Under the pieces are notes generated by a model that did not search any database, had not been told where the DNA came from, and worked only from the letters and a program-made list of their open reading frames with translations. From the NCBI GenBank assembly GCA_964372275.1, contig CAYJRR010000054.1, positions 1-29,820 of the forward strand: a DNA stretch of 29,820 nucleotides. The letters are read 5' to 3'. Of the stretch, positions 14,942-24,882 are shown piece by piece. Source of the DNA: CAYJRR01 sp964372275 [NCBI: uncultured bacterium] (GTDB lineage Bacteria > CAYJRR01). A program made the position numbers and the translations under genes. Numbering within the stretch: position 1 is the stretch's first letter; each line of letters starts with the position of its first letter.

Positions 14942-15342
14942 GGGCGCTCGAGGAAGAAGCGGAGCCGGTCCTCGATCGCGCGCACCCGGGCGAACAGTCC
15001 CCCGACGCTCAACCGCGCTTCGAACCGTCCACCGGCGATGCGGCCGTCGACGCGGATGCGGGGCAAAAGACGCGGCACGAGCAGGCCGAGCGAAATCGCC
15101 GCCGCGATCCCGAGCATGCGGGAGCCGTCCGCGGCATCGACGGACCAGACGGCGGACGCGCCGAACGCCGCCCCGAGAAGCGCCGCGCCAAGCCCCGGGA
15201 CGCGGGCGGCGGCGAACCGGATCGCCCCTTCCTCTTCGACCACCTCCGCCTTGAGCCCGAGGGCACGGAAGGTCGCTCGCAGCCCTTCCGCACGGAAGAG
15301 GATCCCCGTTCCGACGCTCCATGCGACCCGGCGTTCGCGCAC
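14938..15342 (-). CDS. Small membrane protein of unknown function, last gene of the ABC exporter operon
   Basis: 134 residues from GTG 15342, 12 bases after the stop of the second ABC permease. Two hydrophobic segments (about residues 49-67 and 76-95) flank a short polar loop containing DAADGSR, and a cytoplasmic-looking basic end follows (RIRVDGRIAGGRFEARL ending FFLERP). I recognise no family. The tight spacing to the ABC-2 exporter genes suggests a role with them. Its stop codon doubles as the start of the -35 box for the fur operon. Confidence 0.7.
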   Translation of the reverse strand: MRERRVAWSVGTGILFRAEGLRATFRALGLKAEVVEEEGAIRFAAARVPGLGAALLGAAFGASAVWSVDAADGSRMLGIAAAISLGLLVPRLLPRIRVDGRIAGGRFEARLSVGGLFARVRAIEDRLRFFLERP

Positions 15343-15354
15343 CGCGCGACGATA

Positions 15355-16194
15355 TCAGGAGCTCGCGCTGGTGTAGCGCCGCAACGAAAGGGTCCAGGCG
15401 AGCCTCGCCAGGATCGCGAAGACGGCCGCGCCCAGCAGACACGAGGCGCCGGTCGACGCCGACAGCTCGCCGAGGATCGCCATCGCCGGATAGGTGGTCA
15501 TCAGCGCCAGCGGAAGGACGAAGGTGAAGATCAGGCGCACCGGACCCGGAAAGATCGAGATCGGCCAGCGAGCGGCGTCGAAAACCGACTGGAAGAGGTA
15601 CGCCAGGTTGTCGACCCGCACCACGAAGAAGGAGAGGCTCACCACCAGGATCCAGATCGAGTAGAGGACGAGCACCGCCGCGAACAGGAGCGCCGCCCCC
15701 GCGAGCAGGTCGGCGGCCGCGGGCCATCGTCCCATCCGCGCGAAGGCCCAGCCGACGACGAGCAGGCCGCCCAGAAGATCGGTGACGCACCACGGCTCGA
15801 TGCGCGTCGTCGAAACCAGGAACTGGCTGTCGGCCGGTTTGAGCAGGACGAAGTCGAGCGTCCCCTTCCGGACGTGCTCGACCACCGCCAACAGGCTCGG
15901 CGTGATCGCCCCTTCGAGAAGGCCCTTGAGCAGGATGAACCAGCCGACCACCACCAGCGCGGCGTCGTACGACCAGCCGGCGATCACCGGTCTCGCGCCG
16001 AAGACGACGAGGAGCGGCACCAGCGTGACGGCGAGCCAGAACAGCGAGACGCCTCCCGAGACCAGGAAGTCGACCCGATACTGCATCCCCATCGCCACCG
16101 ACGTGCGGAGCTGGATCGCGAACAGCCGGGCGTACCGAAACGGGCCGCCCAGGCGCGAGGAGGGTTCTCGGAGTCCGCCGGCCACCATCGTCAT
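15355..16194 (-). CDS. ABC-2 exporter permease, second subunit
   Basis: 279 residues from ATG 16194, in an ATGA overlap with the first permease. About six hydrophobic segments can be picked out, starting with SGGVSLFWLAVTLVPLLVVF near residue 48. The cytoplasmic loop VRKGTLDFVLLKPADSQF (about residues 110-127) is the characteristic 'G.ld.lL.kP' loop of the ABC2_membrane_6 (COG3694/COG4587) family, where a pair of such permeases works with one ATPase. Substrates of this class are poorly known; some members export viologens or antibiotics. It is likely to pair with the gene upstream to form the membrane channel. Confidence 0.87.
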   Translation of the reverse strand: MTMVAGGLREPSSRLGGPFRYARLFAIQLRTSVAMGMQYRVDFLVSGGVSLFWLAVTLVPLLVVFGARPVIAGWSYDAALVVVGWFILLKGLLEGAITPSLLAVVEHVRKGTLDFVLLKPADSQFLVSTTRIEPWCVTDLLGGLLVVGWAFARMGRWPAAADLLAGAALLFAAVLVLYSIWILVVSLSFFVVRVDNLAYLFQSVFDAARWPISIFPGPVRLIFTFVLPLALMTTYPAMAILGELSASTGASCLLGAAVFAILARLAWTLSLRRYTSASS

Positions 16195-16994
16195 CCGCCG
16201 AAGGCCGCGAATCGCCGCAAGCCGGCGCGCCAGAGCAGGTGGAGCGAAACCGCGAGCGCCAGGATCCATCCCGCCTGCATCGCCAGCCCCTCGATCGCCT
16301 CGGAAACGCCGGCGCCGCCGGTGATCAATCGCACGGGGAGGTCGAGCATCAGCCGGAACGGGAGCCAGCTCGTCCCGCGGACGACCCCGGCCGGGAACAG
16401 GTCGAGCGGGATCAGGTAGCCGGAGAGGACGACCCACACCCCCAGCCAGACCTCGAACAACGAGGTCGCGCTTTCGACGTAGAAGGCGAGCGTCCCGATG
16501 CAGCACATCAGGAGGAAGTTGAGCATCCAGGCCATCGCGATCGAGAGCGCCGCCGCCGCGATCATCCACGGGTCGGAGGTGAGCCCGCCGAGGGAGAAGA
16601 CGAGCATCGACAGGACCAACGGGATCGCGAGCAGCCCGCGCAGCGGCAACGCGGCCAGGTTGTCCGCGGCGTAGCAGACGATCGGATGGATCGGGCGAAG
16701 CAGGCGCAGCGCCATCGTCCCCTGGCGGATCTCCTGGGTCATCTCCCAGACCACCCAGGCGCCGGTGAGCAACCGCACCAGGAGCGTGGCCAGGTAGTAG
16801 GCGGTGAATCCCTCCACGTCATAGCGGCCGATCGGCGCCTCCTTCGCCACCGACGTCATCAACGCCATCATGATGAAGGGCATGGTGGTGGTGAGGACCC
16901 ACACCAGGAACTCGGCCCGGTAGGCGACCATCCCGGCGAAGCTCACCCGGAACAGGGTCGGCCATGCCCGTGCGGCGCGCAGGAGCGCGGTCAT
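16191..16994 (-). CDS. ABC-2 exporter permease, first subunit
   Basis: 267 residues from ATG 16994, in an ATGA overlap with the ATPase gene. The N-terminus (RVSFAGMVAYRAEFLVWVL) and the loop IRQGTMALRLLRPIHPI (about residues 92-108) are characteristic of the same ABC2_membrane_6 class as the next gene. About six transmembrane segments are visible. It is a paralog of the second permease rather than a duplicate: similar length and loop but distinct sequence. Together with the ATPase it makes a three-gene exporter. Confidence 0.87.
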   Translation of the reverse strand: MTALLRAARAWPTLFRVSFAGMVAYRAEFLVWVLTTTMPFIMMALMTSVAKEAPIGRYDVEGFTAYYLATLLVRLLTGAWVVWEMTQEIRQGTMALRLLRPIHPIVCYAADNLAALPLRGLLAIPLVLSMLVFSLGGLTSDPWMIAAAALSIAMAWMLNFLLMCCIGTLAFYVESATSLFEVWLGVWVVLSGYLIPLDLFPAGVVRGTSWLPFRLMLDLPVRLITGGAGVSEAIEGLAMQAGWILALAVSLHLLWRAGLRRFAAFGG

Positions 16995-18001
16995 GTCCCG
17001 CCCCCGTTTCGGGCCGCCGCGCTCCCGGCGGCGAACAGGTCGCGCATCACCTCCTCCAGCGGCGGGTCCTCCACCGTCAGGTCGAGGATCGGGAGCGCCG
17101 CGGCGCGCGCGAGGGCCTCCGACAACCGGGCGCGATCGACGGTCAGGACGGCCGACGACGCCTCGTGGATGACGACCGTGCCCAGCGCCGCCAGGTCGGC
17201 CCCCGCCACCTCGCGCGAGAGGGTGAAGCGCAACCGCTTGTCGGGGCGGATGGCGTGCACCAGCTTCTCGAGCGGTCCGTCGTGGATCAGCCGGCCCTGG
17301 TGGATGACGATCACCCGGGGACAGAGGGCCTGCACGTCCTCCATGTAGTGACTGGTGAGCATGATCGTCGCGCCGTGCCGCTCGTTGTAGGCGCGAATGA
17401 AATCGCGGATCGCCGACTGCATCGAGACGTCGAGCCCGATCGTCGGCTCGTCGAGGAACAGAACGTCCGGCCGGTGCAACAGCGCGGCCGTCAGCTCGCA
17501 CTTCATCCGCTCGCCCAAGGAGAGCTGGCGCGTCGGTTTCCCGATCAACGGCTTCAGGTCGAGAAGGTCGGTCAGCTCGCCGAGCGTCTCCCGGTAGCGA
17601 TCGCGCGGGATGGCGTAGATCGCGCGGTTCATCTCGAACGTCTCCGACGGCGGCAGGTCCCAGAGGAGCTGCTGCTTCTGCCCCATCACCAGCGTGACGC
17701 GTTCCAGGAACGGGATCGCGCGCCGGGCCGGGACGAACCCGGCGACGATGCCGGTGCCGGAGGTCGGGTGCAGAAGGCCGGCCAGCATCTTGAGCGTCGT
17801 CGTCTTTCCCGCCCCGTTCGGACCGAGGAAGCCGACGCGCTCCCCGGCCTCGATCGCGAACGAGATCCCGTCGACGGCGACCGACTCCTCGTAGCGGCGC
17901 ACGAACAGCGACCTCGCCGCGGCCCTCAAGCCCGGCAGACGGCGGTGCACCCGGAACACCTTCCGGAGATCCGAGACGACGATCCGCGCCGGCGCCCGCA
18001 T
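16991..18001 (-). CDS. ABC-2 exporter ATPase
   Basis: 336 residues from ATG 18001. All ATPase motifs are present: Walker A GPNGAGKTT (60-68), signature LSLGE (160-164), Walker B VLFLDEP (180-186), and the H-loop H222 in TSHYMED. The long N-terminal segment before Walker A (VHRRLPGLRAAARSLFVRRYEES) and the extended C-terminal domain are typical of COG4586 ATPases, which pair with two ABC2_membrane_6 permeases. It energises export of an unknown compound. It starts 4 bases after the TPR protein stop, so all these genes should be on one mRNA. Confidence 0.93.
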   Translation of the reverse strand: MRAPARIVVSDLRKVFRVHRRLPGLRAAARSLFVRRYEESVAVDGISFAIEAGERVGFLGPNGAGKTTTLKMLAGLLHPTSGTGIVAGFVPARRAIPFLERVTLVMGQKQQLLWDLPPSETFEMNRAIYAIPRDRYRETLGELTDLLDLKPLIGKPTRQLSLGERMKCELTAALLHRPDVLFLDEPTIGLDVSMQSAIRDFIRAYNERHGATIMLTSHYMEDVQALCPRVIVIHQGRLIHDGPLEKLVHAIRPDKRLRFTLSREVAGADLAALGTVVIHEASSAVLTVDRARLSEALARAAALPILDLTVEDPPLEEVMRDLFAAGSAAARNGGGT

Positions 18002-18005
18002 CGTC

Positions 18006-21000
18006 CTAGCGGCAGCTCAAGCCCGCCGCGAGCTCGTCGGCGATCTCTTTCCGGTCGGCCTCGACGGTGGAGAGTCGCATGAACTCGGTCCACAGCTTCT
18101 TCGCGCCGCATTCGTCGCCGGCGTCCTTGAGGAGGAAACCGAGCGTCCTATAGGTCGGGGCGTATTCCGGGTCGGCCTTGAGCGCGGCGTCGAAGAACCG
18201 TTTCGCGCGATCGGTGTCGTACTCCTTCGCCAGCTCCCCCAGGTTCCACAGCGCCTCGGCCGAGCCCTTGTCGATGACGAGCACCCGGGCGAAGGCCGCC
18301 TCGGCGTCGCGCGTCCTCCCCTGGCGGGCCGAGATCCGTCCCTGCTGCATCCCGACGCGGACCAGGACCGCGGTGCGCTCGGCGGGGCTCAGTCGTTTGG
18401 CGCCCTCGCCGACCGCCTGGAGCTCCTTGATCGCCTCCTCGTACTGCGCGTCCTCGAGGGCGATGCGGGACAGCTCCTCGTGCGCCACGTAGTGGTCGGG
18501 CTTGAGCTGCAGGCAGGCGCGCATGTGCTCGCGCGCCCCTTCGATGTCGCGAAGCCCGTCCACCGTCGAGAGCATGCGGCCGATGTGGAAGTGCGCCAGG
18601 TAGGCGTCCGGGTAGCCGTGCTTGATCGCCATGCGGTAGGCGTCGACCGCCGCCTCCGACCCTTCCAACGCCTGGATCGACACCCCGAGCCAATACTGCG
18701 CCTCCGCCATCTGGGGGTTGTCCCGCACGACCTCTTCGAGACGCTTGCGCGCCTCCGCGTACTTCCCGTCCTTGGCCTCGACCACCCCCACCCGGGTGGA
18801 GATCTTCAGGTTGCTCGGCTCGATCTTCGACGCCTCGGCGTAGTACTGCCGCGCCTTGGCCAGGTCGTTGGCGGTCTCGTAGGCGTTCCCCAGGAAGACC
18901 CGCGGCTCGGCCAGCTCGGGCCGTAGCCCGGCCGCCGTCTCCAGCGCGGCGATCCCCTCCAGCGGCCGGCCGTCGAGTCGCCGCGCCTCGCCGAGGTCGA
19001 GCCAGCCCTGATAGGCCTCGGGATCGAGCTCGGTCGCCATCAGCAGGTGTCGCTCGGCCTCGGCCGGGGCCTTCTCGGCCATGGCGATCGCCGCCGAGAC
19101 CTGGTAGGCCTCGGGCTGGGTCGGATCGAGCTCGAGAGCCTTCCTGGCGTCCTGGCGCGCCGCGTCGAGATTGCCCGATTCGAGCTCCCACCGGGCGAGC
19201 TGGATGTACGGGGGCGCCCAGTCGGGATCGATCTGGATCGCCTTCTCGAAGGCGATCTTCGCCTTCTTCTTCTCTTCCCCTCCGATCTCCATCTGCAAGC
19301 GGCCGAAGGCGTGCTGCACCAGCGGAGACGCGCCGTCGGCCTGGAGCGCCTCCAACATCGCCGCCAGGGCCCCCTGAAGGTTCTTCTGCTGCCTCTGCTG
19401 CTCGCTCGACCGCACCTTCTCGATGGCGGTCGATCCGCGCGGTTTCCCGATCGACGTGATCCACGGTTTGACCGGTCGTCCCGGAAATTGCGCCACGAAC
19501 GCTTCGGCGGCCCGCGTCAGCGCCTCTTCGTCGACCGGGTGGAGCTCGACGGCGTTCCGGTAGTGGGTGAGGCTGTTGGCGATCTTGCCGTCCTCCTCGA
19601 GCAGCCGGCCGATGAACAGCTCCGCGAGCGCCCGCTCGACGCCGAAGCGCGACGTCGAGACCGCCATCTCCTGCAACGCCTTTCGCGCCGCCGCGGCGTC
19701 CCCCACCCGCGCCTTGATCGAGACGAAGGCGACCAGCGCCTGCGCCAGTCCGTTGTCGGGCTCGTTCTTCAGCGCGAGCTCGGCGGCGGCACGCGCCGCC
19801 CCGAGGTTGCCGGCGCGCAGTTTGGCGCGCGCGATGCCGATCTGGCCGGAGGCGGGACGGCGGCCGTTCGCGATCCGCTCGTAGGAACCGAGCGCCGCGG
19901 TGGCGTCCCCCTTGAGCACCGCCAGCTCGGCGCGGAGCATCTCGAGATGCGGATCGGGTCCGCCCTCGGGCGCCGCTCCGGGGGGCGGAGGGGCCGCCGC
20001 GAGCGCCGCCAGCGCCACCTCGGCATCCTTCACCGCCCCGTTGGCGATCGCGAATCGCAGCTCCGCGCGTTGCACGGCGTAGGTCGGCTGTCCGGCCGAC
20101 TGGCGCGCACGCGCCAGGTTCTGCTCGGCGCCCGCCTTGAGATCGAGGCGGGCCAGATCCCGCATCCAGAACGCCACCTGGGCTTCGGCCAGCCGCGCGG
20201 CGGCGTCCGCCCCCTCGGGAAGGATCTTCAGCGCCTCTTCGTACTTCCCGATCGCGGTGAGCATCGAGCCCCGCTCGCCGCTCCCGAAGACGTCGTCCCC
20301 CTCGGCGATCCTCCGCGCGGCGTCGAGCCCCTTCGAGAGACCGAGCATGCCGAGCAGCGGCGCGCGGAAGTACCAGCCGCCGGACCCGATCGCACCGACT
20401 GCGATCAGCGCCGCGACGCTCCGCCGGAGCGCCTTTCCGGTGAGGGCCGCGGTCAACGCTTTGAGACCGGCGCCGATCCCGCCGCGTTTCGTGACTCGGG
20501 CCCCGGGCGAGTCGAGCCCCATCGGCCGCGCGGCCTTCGGATCGCGCTCCTTCCGTTTCTCGACCGCGAGCGGCTCCGCCGCTCCATCCGCGGGCGCCGA
20601 CGAGGCCGCGTCGACCGCGCCTCGATCGGTCCCGGGCGATGCGACCGCCGGCCTCTCCGGCGGAGCCGCGCCGCCGGCCGAGGCCTGCCCGGTCAGCCGG
20701 AAGATCTCTCCCAGTTCGTCCATCGACGTGATCGGGACCCAGTTCTGGGAGGCGTCGAGGATCTGCTCCGACCCGTCGAGCTGCTGCTCGTAGATCATCT
20801 GCTTCAGCTGGAAGACGTCATACGGCCCGATCTGCTCCCCGTTCTGCCGGCGGACCTCGAACGCCGACTTTTGCGCCGGTGGCGCCGCGCCGAACGGATT
20901 CGTGCCGCCGAACGGGTCGCCGCCCCCCGGGGCGAACGGGTTGGGAGCGTCCCCGAACGGATTCGGCGCGCCGCCGAACGGATTGGGGGCCGCCTCGCCG

Positions 21001-21401
21001 CCGAACGGATTGGGCGCGGGCGCGCCGCCGAACGGAGCGGGGTCGGGCGACCCGCCGAATGGATTGGGGGCATCGCCGAACGGGCTGGCTCCGAACGGAT
21101 TGGCCGCCCCCGACGCCGGGGCGGCGGAGAAGCCGGTCAGGTCGGGCATTCCGCCGAATCCGGCGGCGAACGGATCGGCGGGCGGCCCGCCTCCGGGCGC
21201 GGAACCGTCGGCGGGCGCCATCCCGGGCGTGGTCGCCGCGGTGGCGAAGTCGGGGGGGGCCGACTCGGGCCGCCGGAGGAGGAACGAGTGGCTGCACTTC
21301 GGACATTTGGCCCGGATCCCCTGCGGCGGGACTTTGGCGTCGTCCACCCGGTATTGCGCCCGACACTGCTCGCAGGTGACGTCCACGGCGAACGCGATCA
21401 T
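18006..21401 (-). CDS. Large MJ0042 zinc-ribbon / GYF_2 / TPR membrane protein
   Basis: 1131 residues from ATG 21401. Residues 8-42 form an MJ0042-type zinc ribbon (C10, C13, C33, C36; [11 protein letters not shown]). Residues 100-171 are a low-complexity run of NPFG-like repeats. Residues about 180-235 form a GYF_2 domain ([21 protein letters not shown]). One membrane helix lies at about 328-345 ([17 protein letters not shown]). Most of the rest (about 370-1120) is TPR repeats with linker helices. This layout is common in myxobacterial and other deltaproteobacterial proteins of unknown role; the zinc-ribbon and GYF parts would be cytoplasmic and the TPR superhelix periplasmic. It should scaffold protein complexes. 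It lies 4 bases upstream of the ABC exporter genes, hinting at a link. Confidence 0.88.
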   Translation of the reverse strand: MIAFAVDVTCEQCRAQYRVDDAKVPPQGIRAKCPKCSHSFLLRRPESAPPDFATAATTPGMAPADGSAPGGGPPADPFAAGFGGMPDLTGFSAAPASGAANPFGASPFGDAPNPFGGSPDPAPFGGAPAPNPFGGEAAPNPFGGAPNPFGDAPNPFAPGGGDPFGGTNPFGAAPPAQKSAFEVRRQNGEQIGPYDVFQLKQMIYEQQLDGSEQILDASQNWVPITSMDELGEIFRLTGQASAGGAAPPERPAVASPGTDRGAVDAASSAPADGAAEPLAVEKRKERDPKAARPMGLDSPGARVTKRGGIGAGLKALTAALTGKALRRSVAALIAVGAIGSGGWYFRAPLLGMLGLSKGLDAARRIAEGDDVFGSGERGSMLTAIGKYEEALKILPEGADAAARLAEAQVAFWMRDLARLDLKAGAEQNLARARQSAGQPTYAVQRAELRFAIANGAVKDAEVALAALAAAPPPPGAAPEGGPDPHLEMLRAELAVLKGDATAALGSYERIANGRRPASGQIGIARAKLRAGNLGAARAAAELALKNEPDNGLAQALVAFVSIKARVGDAAAARKALQEMAVSTSRFGVERALAELFIGRLLEEDGKIANSLTHYRNAVELHPVDEEALTRAAEAFVAQFPGRPVKPWITSIGKPRGSTAIEKVRSSEQQRQQKNLQGALAAMLEALQADGASPLVQHAFGRLQMEIGGEEKKKAKIAFEKAIQIDPDWAPPYIQLARWELESGNLDAARQDARKALELDPTQPEAYQVSAAIAMAEKAPAEAERHLLMATELDPEAYQGWLDLGEARRLDGRPLEGIAALETAAGLRPELAEPRVFLGNAYETANDLAKARQYYAEASKIEPSNLKISTRVGVVEAKDGKYAEARKRLEEVVRDNPQMAEAQYWLGVSIQALEGSEAAVDAYRMAIKHGYPDAYLAHFHIGRMLSTVDGLRDIEGAREHMRACLQLKPDHYVAHEELSRIALEDAQYEEAIKELQAVGEGAKRLSPAERTAVLVRVGMQQGRISARQGRTRDAEAAFARVLVIDKGSAEALWNLGELAKEYDTDRAKRFFDAALKADPEYAPTYRTLGFLLKDAGDECGAKKLWTEFMRLSTVEADRKEIADELAAGLSCR
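20889..21104 (-). repeat. NPFG-repeat coding tract in the TPR protein
   Basis: About 216 bases encode some ten imperfect units of the form (A)PNPFGG/D with variable Pro/Gly/Ala spacers. At DNA level the recurring core CGAACGGATT(G) is visible on the plus strand. The tract links the zinc ribbon to the GYF_2 domain and is likely unstructured. GYF domains bind proline-rich peptides, so an intramolecular contact with this tract is a reasonable guess. Confidence 0.85.
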
Positions 21402-21464
21402 CGCCGATCCGCGCGATCCTCGCCATCCTTCGCCGTACGGGCTACAAATTCCGCCCTCGAGCGT
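21402..21464. other. Divergent spacer between the TPR gene and selB
   Basis: This 63-base spacer must hold promoters for both directions. The only AT-rich patch is CTACAAATT (21442-21450). On the plus strand TACAAA could be a -10 box about 14 bases before the selB ATG; no good -35 is visible on either strand. Nothing else is seen. Confidence 0.35.
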
Positions 21465-23414
21465 ATGCGTCGCGTCGTCCTCGGAACCGCGGGCCACATC
21501 GACCACGGGAAGACCTCCCTGGTGCGCCTCCTGACCGGAGTCGACACCGACCGCCTCAAGGAGGAGCGCGAGCGCGGGATCACCATCGAGCTCGGCTTCA
21601 CCCATCTCACCCTGCCGGGCGGGACCGAGGTCGGTTTCGTCGACGTCCCCGGCCACGAGCGCTTCGTCCGTACCATGATCGCGGGGGCCAGCGGAATCGA
21701 CCTGGCTCTGCTGGTGATTGCCGCCGACGAGGGGGTGATGCCGCAGACGCGGGAGCACCTCGACATCTGCGAGGTGCTTGGGGTCCGGGATGGTGTCGTC
21801 GTCCTGAACAAGATCGACGCCGTCGATCCGGAGATGGCGGAGCTGGCGGCGGAGGAGGCGGCGGAGCTCACCCGCGGGACGTTCCTGGACGGGCGACCGG
21901 TGGTGCGCGTCTCGGCGCGAACCGGGGCCGGGAAGGAGGCGCTGCTCGCGCGCATCGCCGAGGCGATCGACCGGGTCGAGGAGCGCGATGCGCGGGGGCC
22001 GTTCCGGATGTCGGTCGACCGCGTCTTCTCGCGAAAGGGGTTCGGAACGGTGGTGACCGGCACCGCGGCGGGGGGACGGGTGCGCGTCGGCGATACGCTC
22101 GCCGCCTTTCCCGGCGGGGCGACGGCGCGCGTGCGTGGCGTGCAGGTCCACGGACGCGATGCGGACGAGGCGCTCGCCGGCAGCCGGACGGCGCTCAACC
22201 TGCAAGGGGTCGAAGTCGGCGATGTTCCGCGGGGCTCGGTGCTCGCCGCCCCGGGCCAGCTCTCGCCGTGCCACATCCTCGACGTCGAGCTGAAGCGGCT
22301 CGGCGCCGCGCCGGCGGAGCTGCGGACGCGCAAGGTCCGGTTCCTCTGCGGCACGCAGGAGATCGTCGGGAAGCTGGTGCCGCTCGACGAGGCGGCGCCG
22401 ATGGCCCAGGTTCGGCTCGAGGCGCCGATTGCGGTGCGCGCCGGCGATCGTTTCGTCCTGCGTGCCTACTCGCCGATGACCACGCTCGGCGGCGGCCGCG
22501 TGGTCGACCCGGACGCGCGAAAGCGGCGGCCCGGTCGCGACGCCGCCGCCCACCTCCGCGCGCTGGCCGGACCCGATCCGGCCGACCGCGCGCGGGCGCT
22601 GATCGCCGACGCCGGTGGGCTGGGTCTTCCGATCGACCGGCTCGCGGCGCGCCTCCCTCCCGGTGAAAGCGAGTCGGCGGGCGCGACCGCGCGGCAGCTG
22701 TCACGGGAAGGAGCGGTCGAGCTCCTGGACACCGCCGCCGGAAAGGATCCGGCGCTCCGGGCGGTGGACCGGGTCTGGTTCGACCGGATCGCGCAGAGCC
22801 TGCTCGAAACGCTCGCCGCGCTGCACCGCGCCGAGCCGTCGAAGCCCGGGCTCTCCCGCAAGGCGGCGGTCGCGGACGCGATGCGCCGCGCGCGCCTCGG
22901 CGGACCCGAGGCGCCCTCGGTCGGCGAGGCGGTCCTGCGACGCCTGGAGGCGGCGAAGAAGGTGGCGTCGATCGGAGGGGAGATCAAGCTCCCGTCGCAC
23001 GTGCCGACGCTCGACGCCGCGACCAGCGACCTGAAGCCCGTGCTCGAAGCCGCCTACCGCGACGCGTCGCTGACGCCGCCGACGGTGAAGGAGCTGCAGG
23101 ACCGACACCCCGGCCGCGACCGCGAGCTGTCCGCCGTGCTCGCCCACCTGACGCGCGATGGCGTGTTGGTGAAGGTGTCCCAGGACCTCTTCTTCCACCG
23201 CGACGCGATGGAGTCGATCCGCCAACGCCTGGTCGCGAAGCTGCAAGCCGCCGGACGGATCACGCCGCTCGAGTTCAAGGTGCTGGCGGGGAACGTCAGC
23301 CGCAAGTTCATGATCCCGTTGCTCGAGCACTTCGACGCGATGAAGGTGACGATGCGCGTCGGAGAGGAGCGCGTGCTCCGCCGACCGCCGACGGGGCCGG
23401 GGGCCGGGGGGTAG
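21465..23414 (+). CDS. selB: Selenocysteine-specific elongation factor SelB
   Basis: 649 residues from ATG 21465. The GTPase motifs are G1 [11 protein letters not shown] (7-17), G3 DVPGH (60-64) and G4 NKID (115-118). The EF-Tu-like domains 2 and 3 follow, and the C-terminal third carries winged helices of the SelB type ([51 protein letters not shown]), which bind the SECIS mRNA hairpin. E. coli SelB is 614 residues, so the length fits. It delivers Sec-tRNA to UGA codons. selA, selC, selD and a selenoprotein are not in the window. It is divergent from the TPR gene and convergent with the matrixin gene. Confidence 0.96.
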   Translation: MRRVVLGTAGHIDHGKTSLVRLLTGVDTDRLKEERERGITIELGFTHLTLPGGTEVGFVDVPGHERFVRTMIAGASGIDLALLVIAADEGVMPQTREHLDICEVLGVRDGVVVLNKIDAVDPEMAELAAEEAAELTRGTFLDGRPVVRVSARTGAGKEALLARIAEAIDRVEERDARGPFRMSVDRVFSRKGFGTVVTGTAAGGRVRVGDTLAAFPGGATARVRGVQVHGRDADEALAGSRTALNLQGVEVGDVPRGSVLAAPGQLSPCHILDVELKRLGAAPAELRTRKVRFLCGTQEIVGKLVPLDEAAPMAQVRLEAPIAVRAGDRFVLRAYSPMTTLGGGRVVDPDARKRRPGRDAAAHLRALAGPDPADRARALIADAGGLGLPIDRLAARLPPGESESAGATARQLSREGAVELLDTAAGKDPALRAVDRVWFDRIAQSLLETLAALHRAEPSKPGLSRKAAVADAMRRARLGGPEAPSVGEAVLRRLEAAKKVASIGGEIKLPSHVPTLDAATSDLKPVLEAAYRDASLTPPTVKELQDRHPGRDRELSAVLAHLTRDGVLVKVSQDLFFHRDAMESIRQRLVAKLQAAGRITPLEFKVLAGNVSRKFMIPLLEHFDAMKVTMRVGEERVLRRPPTGPGAGG

Positions 23415-23426
23415 AGTCGCCGCACT

Positions 23427-23446
23427 CGCGCGGGGTCGTCCGCGCG
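23427..23446 (+). terminator. Possible terminator hairpin after selB
   Basis: CGCGCGG-GGTCGT-CCGCGCG forms a 7-bp GC-only stem with a 6-base loop, 12 bases after the selB stop. It is followed by GATTCTCCTTCC, not a real T-run. It lies in a 130-base spacer between convergent genes (selB and the matrixin), where a terminator is expected. Nothing else is seen there; in particular I found no tRNA-Sec. Confidence 0.35.
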
Positions 23447-23544
23447 CGCGGATTCTCCTTCCGCGTCCAGGGTCCGTGGCGAGCAACTCTTCGATTCTGC
23501 CCTCGCATCAGCGCCCCGAAGCAAGACCGCCTTCTACGAGGGCC

Positions 23545-24882
23545 TCAGGTCGATCGGCGTCTCGCGGTGAGAATGCCGGCGAGGGCGAGCGCCGAGAGTG
23601 CCGAGAGGACCGCAGACCGCGACGCGCCACCTCCGAGGGCGACGTCGCACGCGTACCAGGGATCTTTCCCGTCGCCGTCTTCGCCCTCGACGACGATGAA
23701 CCCCTCCTTCTCGACCGACACGTACCCCGCCCCGGCGTCGACCTTGAGCTTCACGCTGTAGGTCCCCTCGACGAAGTAGGTGTGCTCGGGCTCCCGCTTG
23801 GTGGAGCTTTCGCCATCGCCGAAGGTCCACTTGTAGGCGGGGTCGTCGCCGGCGTTCGCGGTGTCGTTCTCGAACTGCACCGTCAGGGGCGCGCGGCCCC
23901 TGGTCACGTTCGCGGTGAAATCGGGGGTCGGAGCCTCGATCACCTCGACGGCGTCGATCCGCTCGAAGACGACCGATCCGTTCACGGTGAGCGTCACGTC
24001 GTAGAGACCGGGCTGGTCGTAGGTGGTCGTCTCGGTCGCCCCGCTTCCGGTATCGCCGTTCCCGAAGTCCCAGCTGCGGGAGGTCACCGTCCCGGCGGTG
24101 GTGTCCTCGAAGTCGACCTCCAGGGGCGCGTAGCCGACCGCCGGCGTCAGCTCGAAATCGGGATAGACGGGCGGCACGCCGCTGTCGTAGAGCGCCGTGG
24201 CGCCGTTGATGTCGTCGGTCTTGAGGGCGGCGCGGGTCTCGTCGCAGTCGGCGATCGATGGGTACATGATCGCCTGGGCGTAGGTCATCCCGTCGGGGTG
24301 TTGCAGACCGAAGAAGTGCCCGATCTCGTGCAGCGCCACCGCCTCGATGTCCCACTTGCTGAGGCAGGTCACCTGCGCCGCGCCGGCGGTGTCGGTGTAG
24401 TCGACGCCGTCGTTGAAGACGATGTCCCCTTGCACGATCGTGTAGTAGTTGGTCCCGTCGAAGGAGTGGTAGTCGTCGGACCCGGTGAAGGCATAGGGGA
24501 TCGCCGCGGCGAGGATCCCGGATCCGAGGTCGGAGTCCGGATCGCCGTAGCTGATGGTGTTGACCCCGTCGTCGAAATCGAACCCGTCGAGCGTGGTGTC
24601 GGCCCCGCGGCTGAAGGCGATCGCCGCCGAAGGAACCGCCTGCCAGGTGGCGAACGCCTCGTCGACCTTCGCCGGACCGTCGATCCCGGCGGGATCGTTC
24701 GCGCCGTTCTGCCGATAGCCGATCGGGGTCCCGGCATACATCCAGCGAAGTCCGAGCGTTCCGCCCGCGCCGTCCGAGGTGATGAACTGGTAGGCCCACG
24801 CGGCGAGCGGCGAAGCGACCAGCGTCATCGCCGCGATCCCCGCCGCGACCCGTCGCGTCCCCGCCGGGCGCCCGGCGCTCAT
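23545..24882 (-). CDS. Secreted matrixin metalloprotease with two PKD domains and a C-terminal sorting-like tail
   Basis: 445 residues from ATG 24882 (ATGA overlap with the upstream gene). The signal peptide ends about residue 30 (SPLAAWA). The catalytic domain has the full metzincin zinc motif HEIGHFFGLQH (185-195) and the Met-turn in AIMYPS (M206). Two PKD beta-sandwiches follow (about 240-315 and 319-398, with WDFGNGD and WTFGDGE). The end is a Cys (C412), a hydrophobic helix (SAVLSALSALALAGIL) and RRR: a sorting-like tail resembling MYXO-CTERM and related signals, though with only one Cys. It should be a surface or secreted protease with adhesive PKD modules. Zinc protease activity is well supported; the tail call is moderate. 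Confidence 0.9.
   Translation of the reverse strand: MSAGRPAGTRRVAAGIAAMTLVASPLAAWAYQFITSDGAGGTLGLRWMYAGTPIGYRQNGANDPAGIDGPAKVDEAFATWQAVPSAAIAFSRGADTTLDGFDFDDGVNTISYGDPDSDLGSGILAAAIPYAFTGSDDYHSFDGTNYYTIVQGDIVFNDGVDYTDTAGAAQVTCLSKWDIEAVALHEIGHFFGLQHPDGMTYAQAIMYPSIADCDETRAALKTDDINGATALYDSGVPPVYPDFELTPAVGYAPLEVDFEDTTAGTVTSRSWDFGNGDTGSGATETTTYDQPGLYDVTLTVNGSVVFERIDAVEVIEAPTPDFTANVTRGRAPLTVQFENDTANAGDDPAYKWTFGDGESSTKREPEHTYFVEGTYSVKLKVDAGAGYVSVEKEGFIVVEGEDGDGKDPWYACDVALGGGASRSAVLSALSALALAGILTARRRST

Noticed and set aside
20889-21104. CRISPR or integron-like repeat tract
   Set aside because: It is low-complexity coding sequence for NPFG repeats; spacing is irregular and follows the reading frame.
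19047-21464. Long plus-strand open frame upstream of and in frame with selB
   Set aside because: It is antisense to the TPR gene and very Arg-rich; the G1 motif starts 6 residues after ATG 21465, as expected for SelB.
18006-22553. Long minus-strand open frame running through the selB region as an upstream extension of the TPR gene
   Set aside because: The part above 21401 lies antisense to selB with shadow-type composition; the zinc ribbon at ATG 21401 is the natural N-terminus.
23415-23544. tRNA-Sec (selC) gene after selB
   Set aside because: No cloverleaf, T-loop sequence or long variable arm could be found; only a GC stem-loop is present.
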